Shown piece by piece: positions 36,301 through 51,300 of a DNA stretch of 64,000 nt; position 1 is the stretch's first letter; each line of letters opens with the position of its first letter. Source of the DNA: Rhyacichthys aspro (Eukaryota; Chordata; Actinopteri; Gobiiformes; Rhyacichthyidae); assembly GCA_036850595.1 (NCBI GenBank), contig CM072154.1, positions 16,561,330-16,625,329 of the forward strand, written 5' to 3'. Under the pieces are notes generated by a model, which made no database searches, had not been told where the DNA came from, and saw nothing but the letters and a program-made list of their open reading frames with translations. The position numbers and the translations under genes were made by a program.

Positions 36301-39300
36301 ATTATTAAGACCCCCTTAATAAGACCTGAATGATTTCTTTACCAACATCATTATTATCACATGGATACATCCTTAATTACTCTACACAGACTTCTTTTAC
36401 CAAGCACTAGCAAACAGCTCATGAGTTTGTATTTGGTGGAAGATTGAAATTTCAGAACTGCTCCGTAGTATCTCTTTCCATGTATCAGGCACTGGTTTTG
36501 GTGTTGACTCACTCTCAGTCCCAGGAAGTCTTGTCTTGGTCTCAGTATGAGTAGAGTCTTGACAACAACACTAGTACAAAATCCCTAAATCTTGTTTGGC
36601 ATTGTTTTTTCCCCTCTGAGGCTCAGCAGTTTCCAGTGTGTGGCATGTATTTGCATAAAGTCTTACCGTGTTGAAGTTGTGGAAGAGGCTCATGCTGTGC
36701 GGAGGTGGAGGGGTCTCCATGGGAAACTGCAGAAAGGGCTTCATGTCCAGGTGGGGCTGAATCACTGTGGGGGTCCGCAGGAATGTGGGCACTGCCGCTC
36801 CGGCCCGGTTTATTCCTCCTACACAGAAAAAAAGAGAAGGTTAAATGGTGCATATTGTGAAGCAAATTTCAATAAAGCCAATGAAATCATCTCAGGTTTG
36901 TTTTGGCTTTGTTGTGAATGTAATAAAAATGAGCCAATAAATCCACATTATTACCTCATAACAGATTGTGCCTGACTCTTCCTACATTGTGAGCCATAAT
37001 TACACTGCAAAAGCAATTATTCCTCAGCGGCCAGAGAAAAGGCAGGGCTGCACTGGAATCTCTAAACTCTATGAAAACTGAGAAGGATGTCAGAATAATC
37101 GCCGTGGACAGACATTCAGTTTCTCCAGACAAATTGACAAGACTGAAGCAGCATTGCCGTGCACCAAGTCTGTCACACTGATGCATTTGTGGCCTTTGTA
37201 GACTTTGGCGTTTTATTCAACCCCAACAGTGAGATCAAATGAAGCAGGAATGCCACAAAGAAGAGGAGAATGGCACGGAGGCGCTAGGGATTCCTGCGTC
37301 TACCTGCTTGGCCTTACGTCTCTCCGGGGAGACATCTGCAGCCCGATGATAATGAGCTTCATCTCAGGGTGAGTTCTGTGTGTCGAGTCACGCTCTACGG
37401 TCAGATCTCAGCGTTGTGTCTAATTATGAAGTGAATGAGTCACTGGAAGATTTGACTAAACGCCTGACACATGCTGCCGAGCTTAAACTGTATCCTGCAT
37501 GCTGTTTGAGAGGATTTCACAAGAGGAGATAAACGTTCATGGAATTCCTTGCTTAATTTTATGAACTTGAGTACATTGCTGAATAAGGCAATAAAAACAT
37601 AAATGCAGGCAAAAAAAATCAAATGTGATATCAATTCTTCTGAAGCTTCGATTCAGATACTGTGTGTAAAACATTTCTTTCCTTCCAATCGTTTCCTCCT
37701 TTTCTCATTCCTTCCTTCTCCCTTGCTTCCTTCTTTCAGCTTTTAAGGCCAGCAAAGCAACACTTAATTCGCTATAAAAGCAAGCACGGCTGCTGTAATG
37801 ATGCACAGCGCCTTATTCTCGTCATTGCTCCCATCTGTCCCCTCTTCCTCTCTTCTTATCCCCCTTCTTCTTCTCTTTAACCTCTGTCAAGGATGATAGT
37901 GATGGGGCCCACACAGCAAACAGCAAAACTCAGCCTCAGCAAGCTCTTAGATTAAGCTTCTTAATATCCGCAACTGGATTTCTGTGGCTTTTAAATTCCC
38001 CCGAGACTTAAAGCTTTGCCGCTCTCCTTTTTGGGATTGCTCTAAGCTACTCTCTCTCATACCGTTACTTGGTGTCCTTCACTTTGCATTTTGTTTTTTT
38101 CCCCTACCTGCCTCCACGCTTTCACATGGTAATTTGTGCTTTATTTGACACCTCCGCATTCTCATCCAGTCAAGTGAATGTGATCATTGGAAATAATGCG
38201 TGTGCCGTATGGAGAAGTGGTGTTGGCAGATGGATGCAGACTGTAAAGTTTGGATTATACAGAGTGGGAGCGAAGAGAGATAAGTGTAAGAGATTGTTAG
38301 ACTAGAGTAAAAGTGCCATCTCAGCCGAAGCCAAGTCGCCTTCTGCTGAGTATCTGTAGACTTTATGATTGAAGCACTGCAAATATCTGTGTCAATCTAA
38401 TTAAAATACCACAAATATAAACAGACAAAAGGCAAGCTCCACAGACGCATATGACCACAAGTTACTGCCCTGTACTTGCTGAACATAAATATTAAAATGC
38501 GCTGTGGTTTTCAAAATAAGCAGCTACAAATTTGCATTTATTTGTCCAAACATAGCATCCTTATCCGAGGCGAGCTCCTCCTTGATGCCGTTTGCAGTGA
38601 TGTGAGAGGATGTGAGGTCCGTGGCTGCTCTCTCCTCCACCTTTACCTCTAACATGACTGATGACGGCAGCTCCTCCTCTGGGGCCGCGCCACTAACAAC
38701 ATGACTAATACAACGCCTCTCCACTGCATTTATCATGCCATTACACTGCATGTTGATACATGGCGTCTGTTCTTTGTGCTAAGAAGGACTGACAAGCTGT
38801 TAGTGGAAGTGGCGCACTCGTAATGTCTGCAGCTCCCCTCGAGAGTCCAATGAGTGTAGAGGCTGAGGCAGTTAACACACAGACATGAACCACATTTAGT
38901 AGAGTTAGTCATAGTTATAGCTAGGCTTTATGGACAACATGTGACGGCAGAACTTAAGAATTGTGCTGCAGCCAAATAGATGGGGTTAATTAAGAAAACG
39001 ACATGTCTATGTGACAGATAGAAGCCAGAAAGATGATGTGTTTCTGAAGGAGACGGGCTAAAATCTGTACAGATAAATGGAGAACGGAGACAGTGAAAAG
39101 GCAGTTGTCCTTGGAGCAAAGACAGAGCACATCCCAAGAGAAGCACTCTCCCTTTGTGTGTGCATGTGGCAGTGCAGGCATATGCGTGTTTATCTGAGAG
39201 AATAAATCACAGTGTCATCCCCCCTATCCCAGGGTATAATTACACCATTAATTTAAACATCTCTTGAGAGACATCCCAACAAAGTAAATCACTATATAAC

Positions 39301-42300
39301 ACTTTAATGTGTTTTTATGACCTCTATGTGTGTGCATGCAGTATGTTATTGTCCAGTGAGTCAATATGTACATTTTATACCTGGTTTTAGAAACAGAGCG
39401 AGTTTCTGGACACCACTATGACTAACTGTAGGATAAAACGTGAAGTAATCATTTACTATGGGCAATACTCACATGGATTGTGACTTAGTGGTGCATTCAT
39501 ATATTCATGAGAGCAATCATTCCTGTTTCTGATCTTTTTGTAAATTTCTCCACTGTGGGACTGATGATGGTTGCTTTGTCTATCTTTTAATTTTAATTTG
39601 GATTTAAATGTCTGCCTTTTTTAGAAGATGTCTTTTTCCTCGTTCTTTCTTCTCACAGGTAGGTGTATTGAGAGTGTGTAGACTTACAGAGTGGGCTGCT
39701 TAAAAGGCCAATCAGTGAAATAACATTGTCAGTTAATTGTGTCTTAATTGTATGCTTTTATATTCTGACTGTATTAGTATGTCAAAACCATAGAACTAGT
39801 GGAAGCAAATCTGCCGCACAGACATTAAATATTGTAAAGAGACAATAAGCAGTACATAAATCTTGCCTTTCCTCTCTGTGGCTGAGCTGTGTGACTGACA
39901 GAGAGGCCAGAGTGGAGACCTGAGATCACTCAGACAGCATGAGGGACGTAGTTAAACTCTGTGACACTCCAGGAATCCAACCAAGCTCATAGCGTCATAA
40001 TCAGAGGTCATAAACGGCCTGAGGAACGCCGCCACAGGGCTCACTGCTGCAGCCCAATGCTACATATAAATGTCTGCACAAGCTTTTATTTAGCTTTAGA
40101 CCAATTAAACATTATTTCAGCTACATTTAAAGTTGAGGTGGCATTTTGGAATATGTGTGTATTCAAGATGGTCAGGTTTAGAGCCAAGGAATTTATGAAG
40201 CTGTTATAAATAGAAATATATGATAGATGCAAGCAGCAAACTACTTCCACAGTGAGGCTTTGGAGAAGTAGTTAAGGATGAAAATGGGTGCAAAACACAC
40301 AGTGGAGGGAAAAGAAGGCGGGTTAAAATTAGAGAGCGGCAGAAAAGAGATCAAAGGCAGGAGTGTGCGATTCTCCTGTTTGGAATAATTCTGCAGCCTG
40401 CGTGGCCCTGATAAATCTGCTGCTGGTCACATTCTGCTCCTACACACACATAAATCAATGCTTCCCAATCCTATTTCTCCATAGGACAAAATCATTCCCT
40501 GACTTTGTGTGTGGAGTTTAAATTAGAGCAGGAAAATAAGGCACAAGTGTAAATAACGCATACAGTCAATATGCCTCTGTGGTTGTAAGCAGTCTTTTGC
40601 GTATGAGCCCTTTTCATAATTTTCATTTGTCCACATCATATTTGTGATTGGATGGAGAATTTTGATCTTCAAAAATATCCTTTTGAGTTCACACGTCATC
40701 CAGGAACATTGTCACTGATGGACTTTTTACACTTCTGATTTATACTTGTGATATGATGTATCAAGCACTGGCCTCATTCTCAGTTCATTATGAATGTATT
40801 GTGTGAAATTGCAAAGGCTTTGTTCAAAGGAAACAAACAACTAATGAATGATATAATTAAAAAACGATCTCTTATTTAAAATTGGATGGAAAAGGTTATC
40901 GTGCCCACAGAAGATTGGTAAACGTCAATAAAAACAAGGAAATACATTATGGAAATTACCACTGGGTATTTTCCTTTCAGACAAAAAACACTTCTCAGAT
41001 CTAGGCTAAGACAGTCTTTTCATGTCCTGAGATTATCTAAGAGGCTGTGTAGGTTGTATCTTCATGTGTGTGGATCTTTGGGTCCCATGGGCGTTGGGTG
41101 CATTCAGCAGAGAACAATGGGAGCAGGGAGCTGGCAGCAGTAACACTGGACAGTCACAGATGTGCCAAGCCTGTTGGCAGTGGCGGCAGGCAGGAGGAGG
41201 TGCTAACAGTCGCTTTGCCAACTCGTCTTTCTGCCGGCGCGTAAAGCAGGCACCTGTCCTCCACAGGCCCTCAGGAGAGGGGCCTCAGTCATCCCACTGT
41301 GGATACTGTTTAGCCTGAGCTGCCAGAGGTAAATTACCAACACAAACCCTAATACGATGTAGTATTTTGATGAAGACAGCATCTGATTCAAATTACCATA
41401 ATGAATAACAACAACTTACAAATACTTCTGGCATCTTAAAGTTTTGTGCCAAGCAGCAGCTTTAGTGATTAACCGTACAGTGTTCATAATTTAGTTTATC
41501 GATGCAGAGTGCAAGCTGCTTTGAAATTTCTGAATAACTGCTGGCTCTATATTCTGAGAAAACCTGCTCTGAGCTTGTGTATAAGTAACTCTGAGATGAT
41601 TTAAAGGAACCAGAGGCTGGACTAGAGGCTTGCTCAACACGACCCCAACATCGACTCCAGCATGAAACAACTTCATTTCTTGCTCACACATGCACACAGA
41701 CGCAGCAGAATGCACACGAGCCTGTCGTCAGCACCTCTAGCAGCTTCTCAGAGCTGCTCTGACAGTTCAGAGCAGGCTGTTTGCACATTAACATTAACTT
41801 GTGGCAGAGACACCAAATGGGATTGAGATTATTTCATAACCACCGGAGAGGAGACCTCTGCCGACCTAAATGACTGGCTTATAATGATTACAGTATTTGT
41901 CATCAGCCAAGGCCCACAGATTTTTCACTTATGTCCCTGTTGATGTACGGTTTCATATGGCGTGCCTTGTGTAACGGATGGCTGGCCATCTGTCTGTGTG
42001 TCTATCTCTGTTCTTCCACCATCCGTCTCATCTCTCCCTCTCATTCGGATGTTCCCTCCCTCATGATCAGCTCAGTGCGGATCCTAGGCTGTACGCAGCT
42101 GTGCCCAGGCCTTCAGGAATAGCCAATTCATTTTAGTCGCCAAGGCAGCATGATAAACTGCAGACACATGGCCAAAGCGGGAGAGGGAGAATGAAAATTT
42201 GGCCTTGTTCCACTGAGTATTCCCTTCCAGTCTCAGGCTCAGCAGGACCCTGTGCCTCCCTTTCACCTGAACACAGGCGCAATCAACGGGATCACAGGCC

Positions 42301-45300
42301 TGGCTGAAAGCCCCGCTCTAATGCACAAAGAGGGAGCACACACATGCACACAAGTGTTGGCATGAACACACTCCCTCCAAAGTCACAAGTATAAGTGCAT
42401 CAAAACATTTTCGGAAGATTAGGGAGTCTAATGTTCATTCTTCTCTAATGCAGATTTACACCTCATTGCTCCCAGTTACTCAGGGGATTATCCAGTCAGG
42501 CCTACATAAAAGCAGCATTCCTTTGACTCACATGTCTCTACGGATTTATACCTGTGTCCATCGCTACAGAGCTATTAGGGATTAGAAAAAGTTTTGACAG
42601 TTTCTTAAAAGTCATTCCACTTATAAATACCAGGAGCCATTATTTACAAGAACATACTTCCTTAAAGCATCAATCCACTGAGGTCTAATTTACAATTCAC
42701 TGTAACTAGTGCAGGGGGAATAACTTTACAATAATACAGCACTCAGAAGATGATCTAATGAGTGACCAGCTGTGCTTCAGTAGCTCACAACTCCATCTTG
42801 CTCAAAACAGTGATACTACAGGATGCTTTCTTGTACTTTTCCAAGCGTCTTTTGAGATACTTTGGAAATACACCTTCACGCCTTTCAGCTTTTCACGGGT
42901 CAGCTGCTCATAGACTTGAACATGTAACCATCAAAAGGCAACAACATTTCAAACAGTACAGTCAAGATGAACTGATGAAATGCAAAAGCAATAGCATAAT
43001 GTTGAGGACAAGTGATTTAAGTGATTTAGTTGACTTGTGACTCACCATTATTCTCACCTTTACAAGTAGTAGTATAAATTGGCTGGTACATCAATGCCGT
43101 TATTCCTCTACACTAATATTATATTTACATGACATTTTAGAAAATAAGATCAAACAATCGCCTTGACAATTGACTATTAGCAACAGAAAGACAAAGGGTA
43201 ACACTGACTGTCTGGGGGCTGTTTCTTGAGCTGCTTAGCTTCTCTGCAGCTGCCTCCACAGACAGATGTGTTAGCAGCCCCCACCAAACTGAAACGAAAT
43301 ATGGACCTGCAGCCTCTGACTCATGGGCTGTGATGTGTCTCACAGAACAAAGTGCAGAGTGCAACAAGGCTCACAAAAATGCTTTAAGCTAGAGGGTGAA
43401 GCTTTCTCCGTCGATGCCAAGAATGCAAAGCTGCGACGTTTAGAGTGAAAATGACCACAAGAGTGTGCTGCTGAGTCCCTGAGTAAACATCAAAGCCATC
43501 ACTTCAAGTTACTATTTAGCATCAGAAAATGATAATCAAATACTGTACAGCCAAAAGGTTCTGATCAGACTTTATCTCTGTGTCTTTTCTAATCATGATA
43601 TGCAAATTTTTAGCTTCTTGTGAAGGTTAATACATGCGGAAAAAGGAAGGTGGACCGAGATAAAGATCAGTTTGATTTGCTGCCTGGAACTGCTGGTGTT
43701 ACGCTACGCTTTAATGCAAATTATGCGGGGGAAGCCAGGAAAGCTCAAATTGGTTTCATTGCCACAAAATCCAGATGGTCTCAGCGTTTATATTCTTTTA
43801 GCACGTGAGGTATGTGTGTGTCTCTTTACATGACAGGTGAGGTAAAAGGTTAAAAGGCTTAGTTTTGAAATAAATACTAGCTGCTGCTGAAGACCTCACC
43901 AGAGTGAAGAGTATCAGTCAGAACATGTCTCATCCTTAATCCAAAGCACACACGCACACAGTCACTCACACCATTGCAAACAGTGACATATGATGGGCTA
44001 TTTCAATGGCTAACAAATGAATACTGGCTTTGTTACTGTAATGTTGTTGGAAGCAGACCTAAGCCTGACTCCACACAGGCAACATGATGGTATCTGCAAG
44101 CATTTTTCTGCATCACAGGGAGGGTGTTAAACTTTCCCTGTAATTGTAGGTCTCCAAATTTAACCCAACCTACCAATTTGGGAAAACAGCAATTTAGCTA
44201 ATTTCATTGTACTGTGAGGTATGAGTAAGTACAGACTGCTGCATATGGTGCTGTATTGCTCTGCCAATCAGGAACATGAGGGTCAAGCTGCTCGACCAGA
44301 GAGTTTAAAATATTTAAAATGGAAATGGCACATAGTTAACAATTTCGGTCAGAGGTTGCCCTTGTGTCTATGGGAAACATATTCTGCAACGTGTCAAATA
44401 AAGATAATCCCAGATACTTTCACATCAACTTTTCTTCCAACTCCTCACAACACCTCACACAGTGCATACATACCTACTCTACTTTATATGAGTCCAGGTA
44501 AACCTTATGTCTATACCAAAGGGAAGTAATGTGATAATGACAGAGTAGATGGGCTGCTAATGACACCCCAGCGAGATAATATAACAGTAGAAGCCCCCAA
44601 AAGCCCCAAAGAAGAGCCTACTTGAGCTCTCCTAAGTTACTGAATGAAGCCAGGGAGGGTTTAATTGGCGGCCTGTCGCTATGGTAGACACAAAGAAGCT
44701 GGAGTGGGTTTATGAGACGGAGAGAAGAAAGATGTTCGCCAAGGCAGGCCACGTGATGTAAAAATAAGAATAAAAGGAAGGAAGGGGCTCCTGTCTGTCA
44801 TTAAGGACATTTGTATGGAGCACTGAAGGAAAACAAATAGTATTAAAAGTAATAAATAAAAGCTGATGAGGTCAATATTTTAGGTTCAAAGTCACTGTGC
44901 AAAAAAGAAACACCAGTGGTCTATAAATGTTGAAGCCATTTATATGTAAAACCAATATTTCCATATAATCATGACCATCATTTCAGCCACAGTCTCTCTG
45001 CCAGTCAATGCAATGTCAGTGATTAAAAAAATACATGGCCAGTGCACGTGCTTGTGTCCAAAAGCAGATGCACACCCCATAATCCTGGGACTAAATCTCC
45101 TGCTGGCACCTTATCCAGTGGTGTCTGAACTTTTGGTGGCTTTTGTTACTTGTGGGCTTAAGGATTGTGCAACAAACACAAGGACACGCCGACATGCACA
45201 TGGATCCTTCAGGCTGAAACGTCGTGACCTCCTCCATTCATGTCATCAACTTTGTAAAATCCCTTGACTCAGTAATTTTCCTTTTCCAAAGCAGCTGTGC

Positions 45301-48300
45301 AGTATTATCTATGATCCAAGGGCACTAAAGGTGGGCTGGGCAAACGATACAGCTCTATTTCTGCCCGCATGACTGATATCCTGTTTGTCTCTGGTTCCAC
45401 CTTAAATCAATGACAACACCTCTAATGATGCTGTTTTAGGAAAGTAGCCACATGTTTGGATTCATGTAACAACTTGAATCAATCTGTTCAGAGCAGGATT
45501 AATAGACTTAATAAAAATATGTCTGAATTGGCCTCAGCCTCGATACATTCCACAGCGATGTTTATCTTCATGGTACCGACGATGACAGCGACATATAATT
45601 AGGTTTAAACAGCGCAGACACAAATGGTTTTGGAGAGCAATGACTGTATTTATCCTGTGTGTGTTTGCGTGTGTGCGATGATGGGGAGTGCATGTGCTGT
45701 TTTGAGGTCAGTAATGACAGACAAATAGCTGTCAGGGCTAATGGGAGGGGACAGTCAGAGATGATGGGAACACAGAGGGAAAGCACAGAGCGGCTCAACG
45801 TGTGCCGAGTGTGGAGATGCTGCACACAGCGCTCCTACGGCACGGACAAGGTCACTCAAGGAGCTAACACACAAGAAGGTCTGCAGGCTTTTTACACATG
45901 CATTTAAATGCAGTGGTGTATGTGCTTACAATTTAGTAAAATGCTGTTTATTTTGGGGCTAAAAGAGAGGTTTTGTGGACACTGGCTGCAGCATGAGAAT
46001 ACATTTTACAAACCAAGGCATTTAGATTTTTTGTTTCCACACAGCCAACATGGTAGATATCCCTGGACAGAGCGTATTAAAATAATGCAGGCTTTATAAA
46101 CTTCCAGTATTAAGAGATCAAGTGAAGAAGCCATACTTTTTCTTTTTTTTTTTTTACATATGCACTGATATTTCTTTGTGTGTGCGGGCATAAACTTATT
46201 AATGAATCATAAAGATATCTTGGCCCAGACATTTCTTTTTAAAACAGACCATTTACTTGCAGAGTTTTGTGAGATTTTGCTTTGAAGTCATAAGGTGGTG
46301 GTACTGCAGCTTTTGGATTAGTGTATTAGTCACAGAGAACTAGAGGTTGCTGCTTGGTCATTCGTATATACACATAAACACATAAAACACAAGTCAGAAC
46401 AGTTTTTTTGACTAGTGCCTTAAAACAGAAGGACATAAACCGAGTACTACTCAACGAGGCAGCTGCAGAAATGGTACGAAAAGAGGCTGCTTGTTACATT
46501 ACAACCAAAAAACTGTAACAGAAGTTGTTTTATTTGATCTGAGAAGTGGATATGTGTCACGGTCCCTGTACACATTGTAAAATCTAGATAGGCCCACTGA
46601 GCAAACTTCCAAACAGCTAAAAGGACAAACAGCTTTAAAGCAGCCTTCATGTCCTCTATTCTTTTCTCCTCTGTCCTCTTTTAAATTCCCTGCTGTCTGC
46701 TCTCCCTCTTTCTCAGATTTCTTTTTATGTATTTTGTCTTTGTAATGAGCACTCCTCCTTTGGCTGGGGGCTATCCAGGTTTGTAAAGCGATCACAGAGC
46801 TGTCCACTGAAGATGTGTCTGAATGTCGCAGACTGAAGGTAGAGTCTGCGTCCATGATGGATTGTGTGTAGGAATGCAATGGAGGAGGAAGAGGAGCAGT
46901 TTTGTTGTGTCTGCTCATAGATCCACTGCAGTGAAGGGTTTAGGCTTAGCCACTGTGGGAGAGAATATGTACTCAGTGAAGACATCAGTGTACCGTAAAC
47001 AGAGAGGAAGAGGGAAAAGCAGAAAGAGGACAAGGTGACATTCTTTGTCCGAGAAAGGCAGCATACCAGAACATGTCTACCTCTCCCCACCTGTCCTCCA
47101 TTGTTCCCGCCCTGGAGCCTGTTCACATTCCCTCCCACTTGTTCCTTGTCAAACCACCCCCACCCAAAGCACCATTTCTGTCCCATCTCCTTCCCTTGCA
47201 GAGGTAGTGGTCACACGCCCAGGTGCGGAACAAAAGATAGTGGCTTTATTCCCATGCACCTCCCCGAAACTTGTGCCCTCAGGTGAGGAACTCTATCAGC
47301 CAGCCACAAACAGGTGGATCAACCCGAATACACCTCACAGGACATGGACAAAGGCAGGAGATCTTCTGTGAGATTAGACCCCTAGCCCTGAGGAGGAGGA
47401 AGGGTTGGCTGTGGCTTCAAAGTGAGTTTCTGCAGTACACTCGTGTGTGGTGAATCCAAAAGTTTGTGTATGACTTCTTGTAGATGTGACTCTTAGATCT
47501 TAGTCGAGCAGCAGCAACAAGTATTACAACAAGATAGTACAAGCTATCTCAGAAATCCATCCAGGAATATATCCTTGAGAGTTGAAATTACACAATCTGT
47601 ATGTCCATATGTCGTAAAACACCCAATAATGACCGTTTTAGAAAATAGGGTCCAAGTAATTTTTGACAGCCAGGGTTTTGTTCTGTCTTTTTAAAATGTG
47701 AAAACAGAGTTAAAGTGGAAGGCTGGTTGCTGCTAAGCTAACTCTGACAAAAAAAAAATAAAAAAAATTACAACACAATATAAAAATTGCTGTAAAATGT
47801 ATCCTTGCTTTGTTTAAAGGGCTTTAAAAGCTGTTTTCCAGTTCATTCCTCTGACTTCATTTGCCATGGAGGGTAGAGGGCAAACTGCTATCAGCCTAAT
47901 AGAGTGGGGGAGGAGACTTTATGTGGTGGTCGGCCACTAGATTCGTTCCAGCCCCGCAGTGTGTTGTCTATGAATATAGAGGAGCCTAACAAGCAATGTC
48001 CTCTAACATGGTGCTCTGTGTTCATCCCTGGGCAGTACAACCGCAGTCCAATCTTTTTAAGTGCCGTAGGGTCTCTGCTGTAATGTCACTTGTCATTGGA
48101 GTGTCTATAAATGACATTTTGGTTTAAATCAGCATCTATCACTTTCCCTAATAAAGATAAAGCAATCACATCTATAAGAAAATGATTACGATGTTTAAAA
48201 GTCAATGCATCTATCTTTGCATGCACCTTAATTCCCCTGGTACAGCTCAGTATATGAAAGAGAGAAAGCACCTTGAAGTAAACCGCAGCATATTTCTCAA

Positions 48301-51300
48301 AGCAGGTGTTTTCCCTTTACTGTCTCGTCCACAGAAGCTACGCTGAGAGCAACCTTAAACGTTTTGCGACCCACCTCCTCCACTTCCTCGTAGTTCAGCT
48401 GAGGTGTATTCAGCACATTTTTCTATGATAGTGTCTCATGAATTATTCAGTGAGGTCTGGTTGATCTAGGCTATAATAAATCTGGTCTATAGACACAGAG
48501 ACATAAACACACTCTCACACAAGTGCACAAGATTGCATTCTCTAGTGTTGGTCTGTGATGAATAAAGGGAAGCGAGCGTCCATGAATCACACCTCCATGG
48601 AGAGATCTTAAACAAAGCACACGGTGGATAAAAGGAGAACTGGGCTTTTGAAAACCGACCCAAAGCTGCATGGTAATGAAAGTAATGAGAATATCACACA
48701 GTGGATGAGATGCAGTATGTAGCTTAGATGTGACAGCAGAATTACATCAGAGGTTCACCCCGAAAAGTAACAGTGCTGATGCAAATTTACTTCACAGTTT
48801 ACTGTACAGCTAAACATTTCACCTGTATTTTCACCAAACAACCAGCAACAAAACACATACACTATTCTTTGGCAAGAACAAGCACTTATTGTGTACCTAG
48901 CAGTGCTACACAATATACTCAAAACAAATTACCATCTTGATATCAACATGAGAAATATACATCACAGTAGACATGTTGAACTGCATTCAATGTTGGTGAA
49001 TACAAACTAGGCCTTTCATATGGAACAAACCAAATAAAAATGACATCAATATATTTACATTTTCAATTTCAATAAAACGTTACCTCATCATTGATATATT
49101 CATTATTTATATTTATATCTTTCATGCCCCATGTATTTTTTTCTTTCTTTATTGATTAATGTCAGTATTATTGTATTATTGTACATAACTGACTAAGTTT
49201 GATGACATAGCGAAGTCCTGCTGGTGTAAAGTAATCTCATATATTAACCTAAAAAACAGTATATACAGTTATTTAGTCATCTCATTATTTATCAGTTTTC
49301 ATAACCACGTTCTTTATGAATTTACTACTAACAAATTACCCTCTTTTCAGAAATCTCTTGATGTTACTTGGGGAATAATTAATGATAACAATTTATCTTG
49401 AGGCGAGATTTGATTGACAGCCTTTCCAGCATCTATTGATATTTAACATCATGAGTTTATTGTAAAGGGCAAACAGCACAGCTGCAGGCTAATATTAGGT
49501 TTTCTTCAAAAGACAAACGATTCAATAACACAGGAAGAAAATTCTATGGTTTCGAGCAAAATATCTATAGCGGCTTAACAAATGTAATGTTTTTAAGCCA
49601 TGGTGGGCAGCCTGGAGCTTGACACCTCACGACCATCCCACTGTGTCTGACTGTGACTGAGATAGAGGACAGAGGACACTGCGAGTAAAGGAGAATGCTG
49701 ACTTGACAATTTTCTACTTGACGTCTTTTTGTTTGTCAGACAATTCAGGACGCCCGCCCTTTTCTCACTCCCCCTGTTCTACTGATTGCACTCACTTACT
49801 TCCCTCACACCAACGCTGGTCTATGAGAGAGAGTAGCACAGTGTACTCTCAGATGAAGCGCAGTGGGTTTGGGGCTAAGGCTTAGGTGCTGCTTCCCCTC
49901 GTGGCTCGGGCCTCATTGTTATTATGATTTATTTTTTAATGAGCTGCGCGGCCCTCCCCTCTGCCATACAAAGGCCTGATTGAATCTGGCGTTCCATTAG
50001 CATGTTAAAGAGGCCCGGCTTCATCTGTGAGCTGCTGACTGACAGTGGATATCATCTCTGTAATTGCTCCGAAGTGAGGCCGGAGCCAGCCAAGGAAAGG
50101 GGGAGAGACTTTGTCGAGAGGGGAATGGGTGAGGAAAGATAGGAGGGAAAGGATTAGGATTTTAAAGGGGGGAAGGCAGGAGGGGAGGTGGGTCAGTGTG
50201 AGGAGTTCCTGGATTGAGCTACATCTCTTCAATATCTCTCAGTTTGGTGCGGTGCAAGGGGACCCCATGCTGAGAGCTTGAAACTATTTAACATTTTTAA
50301 GGCTTACATTCGCAGCCTGTGACACTCATCAGAGCAGAATTACAGGGAGGTGTTCTACAAATAAGTGTCACATAAGCTATAATTTTGTATTTTGGAGTTT
50401 GTAATACGCTTTACACAACTCCACCCCAAATGTTGTTTAACTTTTATTTAACACAACCATTTGGTCTCCTTAAGTGACTGAGGTACTTTATATTACAGCT
50501 CTCCCTTCACATAGACATGCCATAAAGATTGGGTTCTTGATAATGTGAATTTTATGTTAAACAGCATTGCTTGATACACAACTTTTTATTGAACGCAAGT
50601 GCTCCTTTGAGAAGAACTGTCCGTGTTTGTATAAATGCAACAGTGCACCTGACATTTTGTGTGACAGTGTCTCTCGTCAACACTGTTGCACTCATGGATT
50701 TCTACACAACATCCTCATCCCCTGCATCACTGAGCATCTCTTCGTCCCTCTCCTCAGTGTCCCTCTCTCTCTCTCTTGCTGCAGTAATTGAACAAACAGA
50801 GGAGTAGGAGGAGGAGAGCTGCAGAAAAGATGGTTATCCTTACTCCACATGCCACGCATCCAAAATTAGCCCCCTCATTGCCCTTCTCTCTGGCTGCGTT
50901 TCCTCTGTTCTGCTGTGCTGTGACAGTGTGACATGCGTGCAGTCTCACGGCATCATTGTGTATTAATATTGGAGGACAGCCCAATGGCACCGTGCTGAGC
51001 AGAGGTGTGTGAGACTGAGGTGCAGCGCCAGCACATTTCCAAGCCCAAGGAGACCAGGTGACAGTGAGAGATGTCAAGCCCAAATATTCGCCGCACTGCA
51101 AAACAGGGCTAATTGACAACACTAATTCAGACAAGAGGGGTTTCATTTGGGTCTGTTTTTCTACTGTTTTATAAGCATGTTTAAAATGTAAAATGGATGC
51201 TAATACAAGAGAAGAATGGTTTCAATTCACTGATGATTCACATAAAGCGCATTATGTCATACTTAATCACGATTAATGTGCTATATTTTAATGCTCTCGG

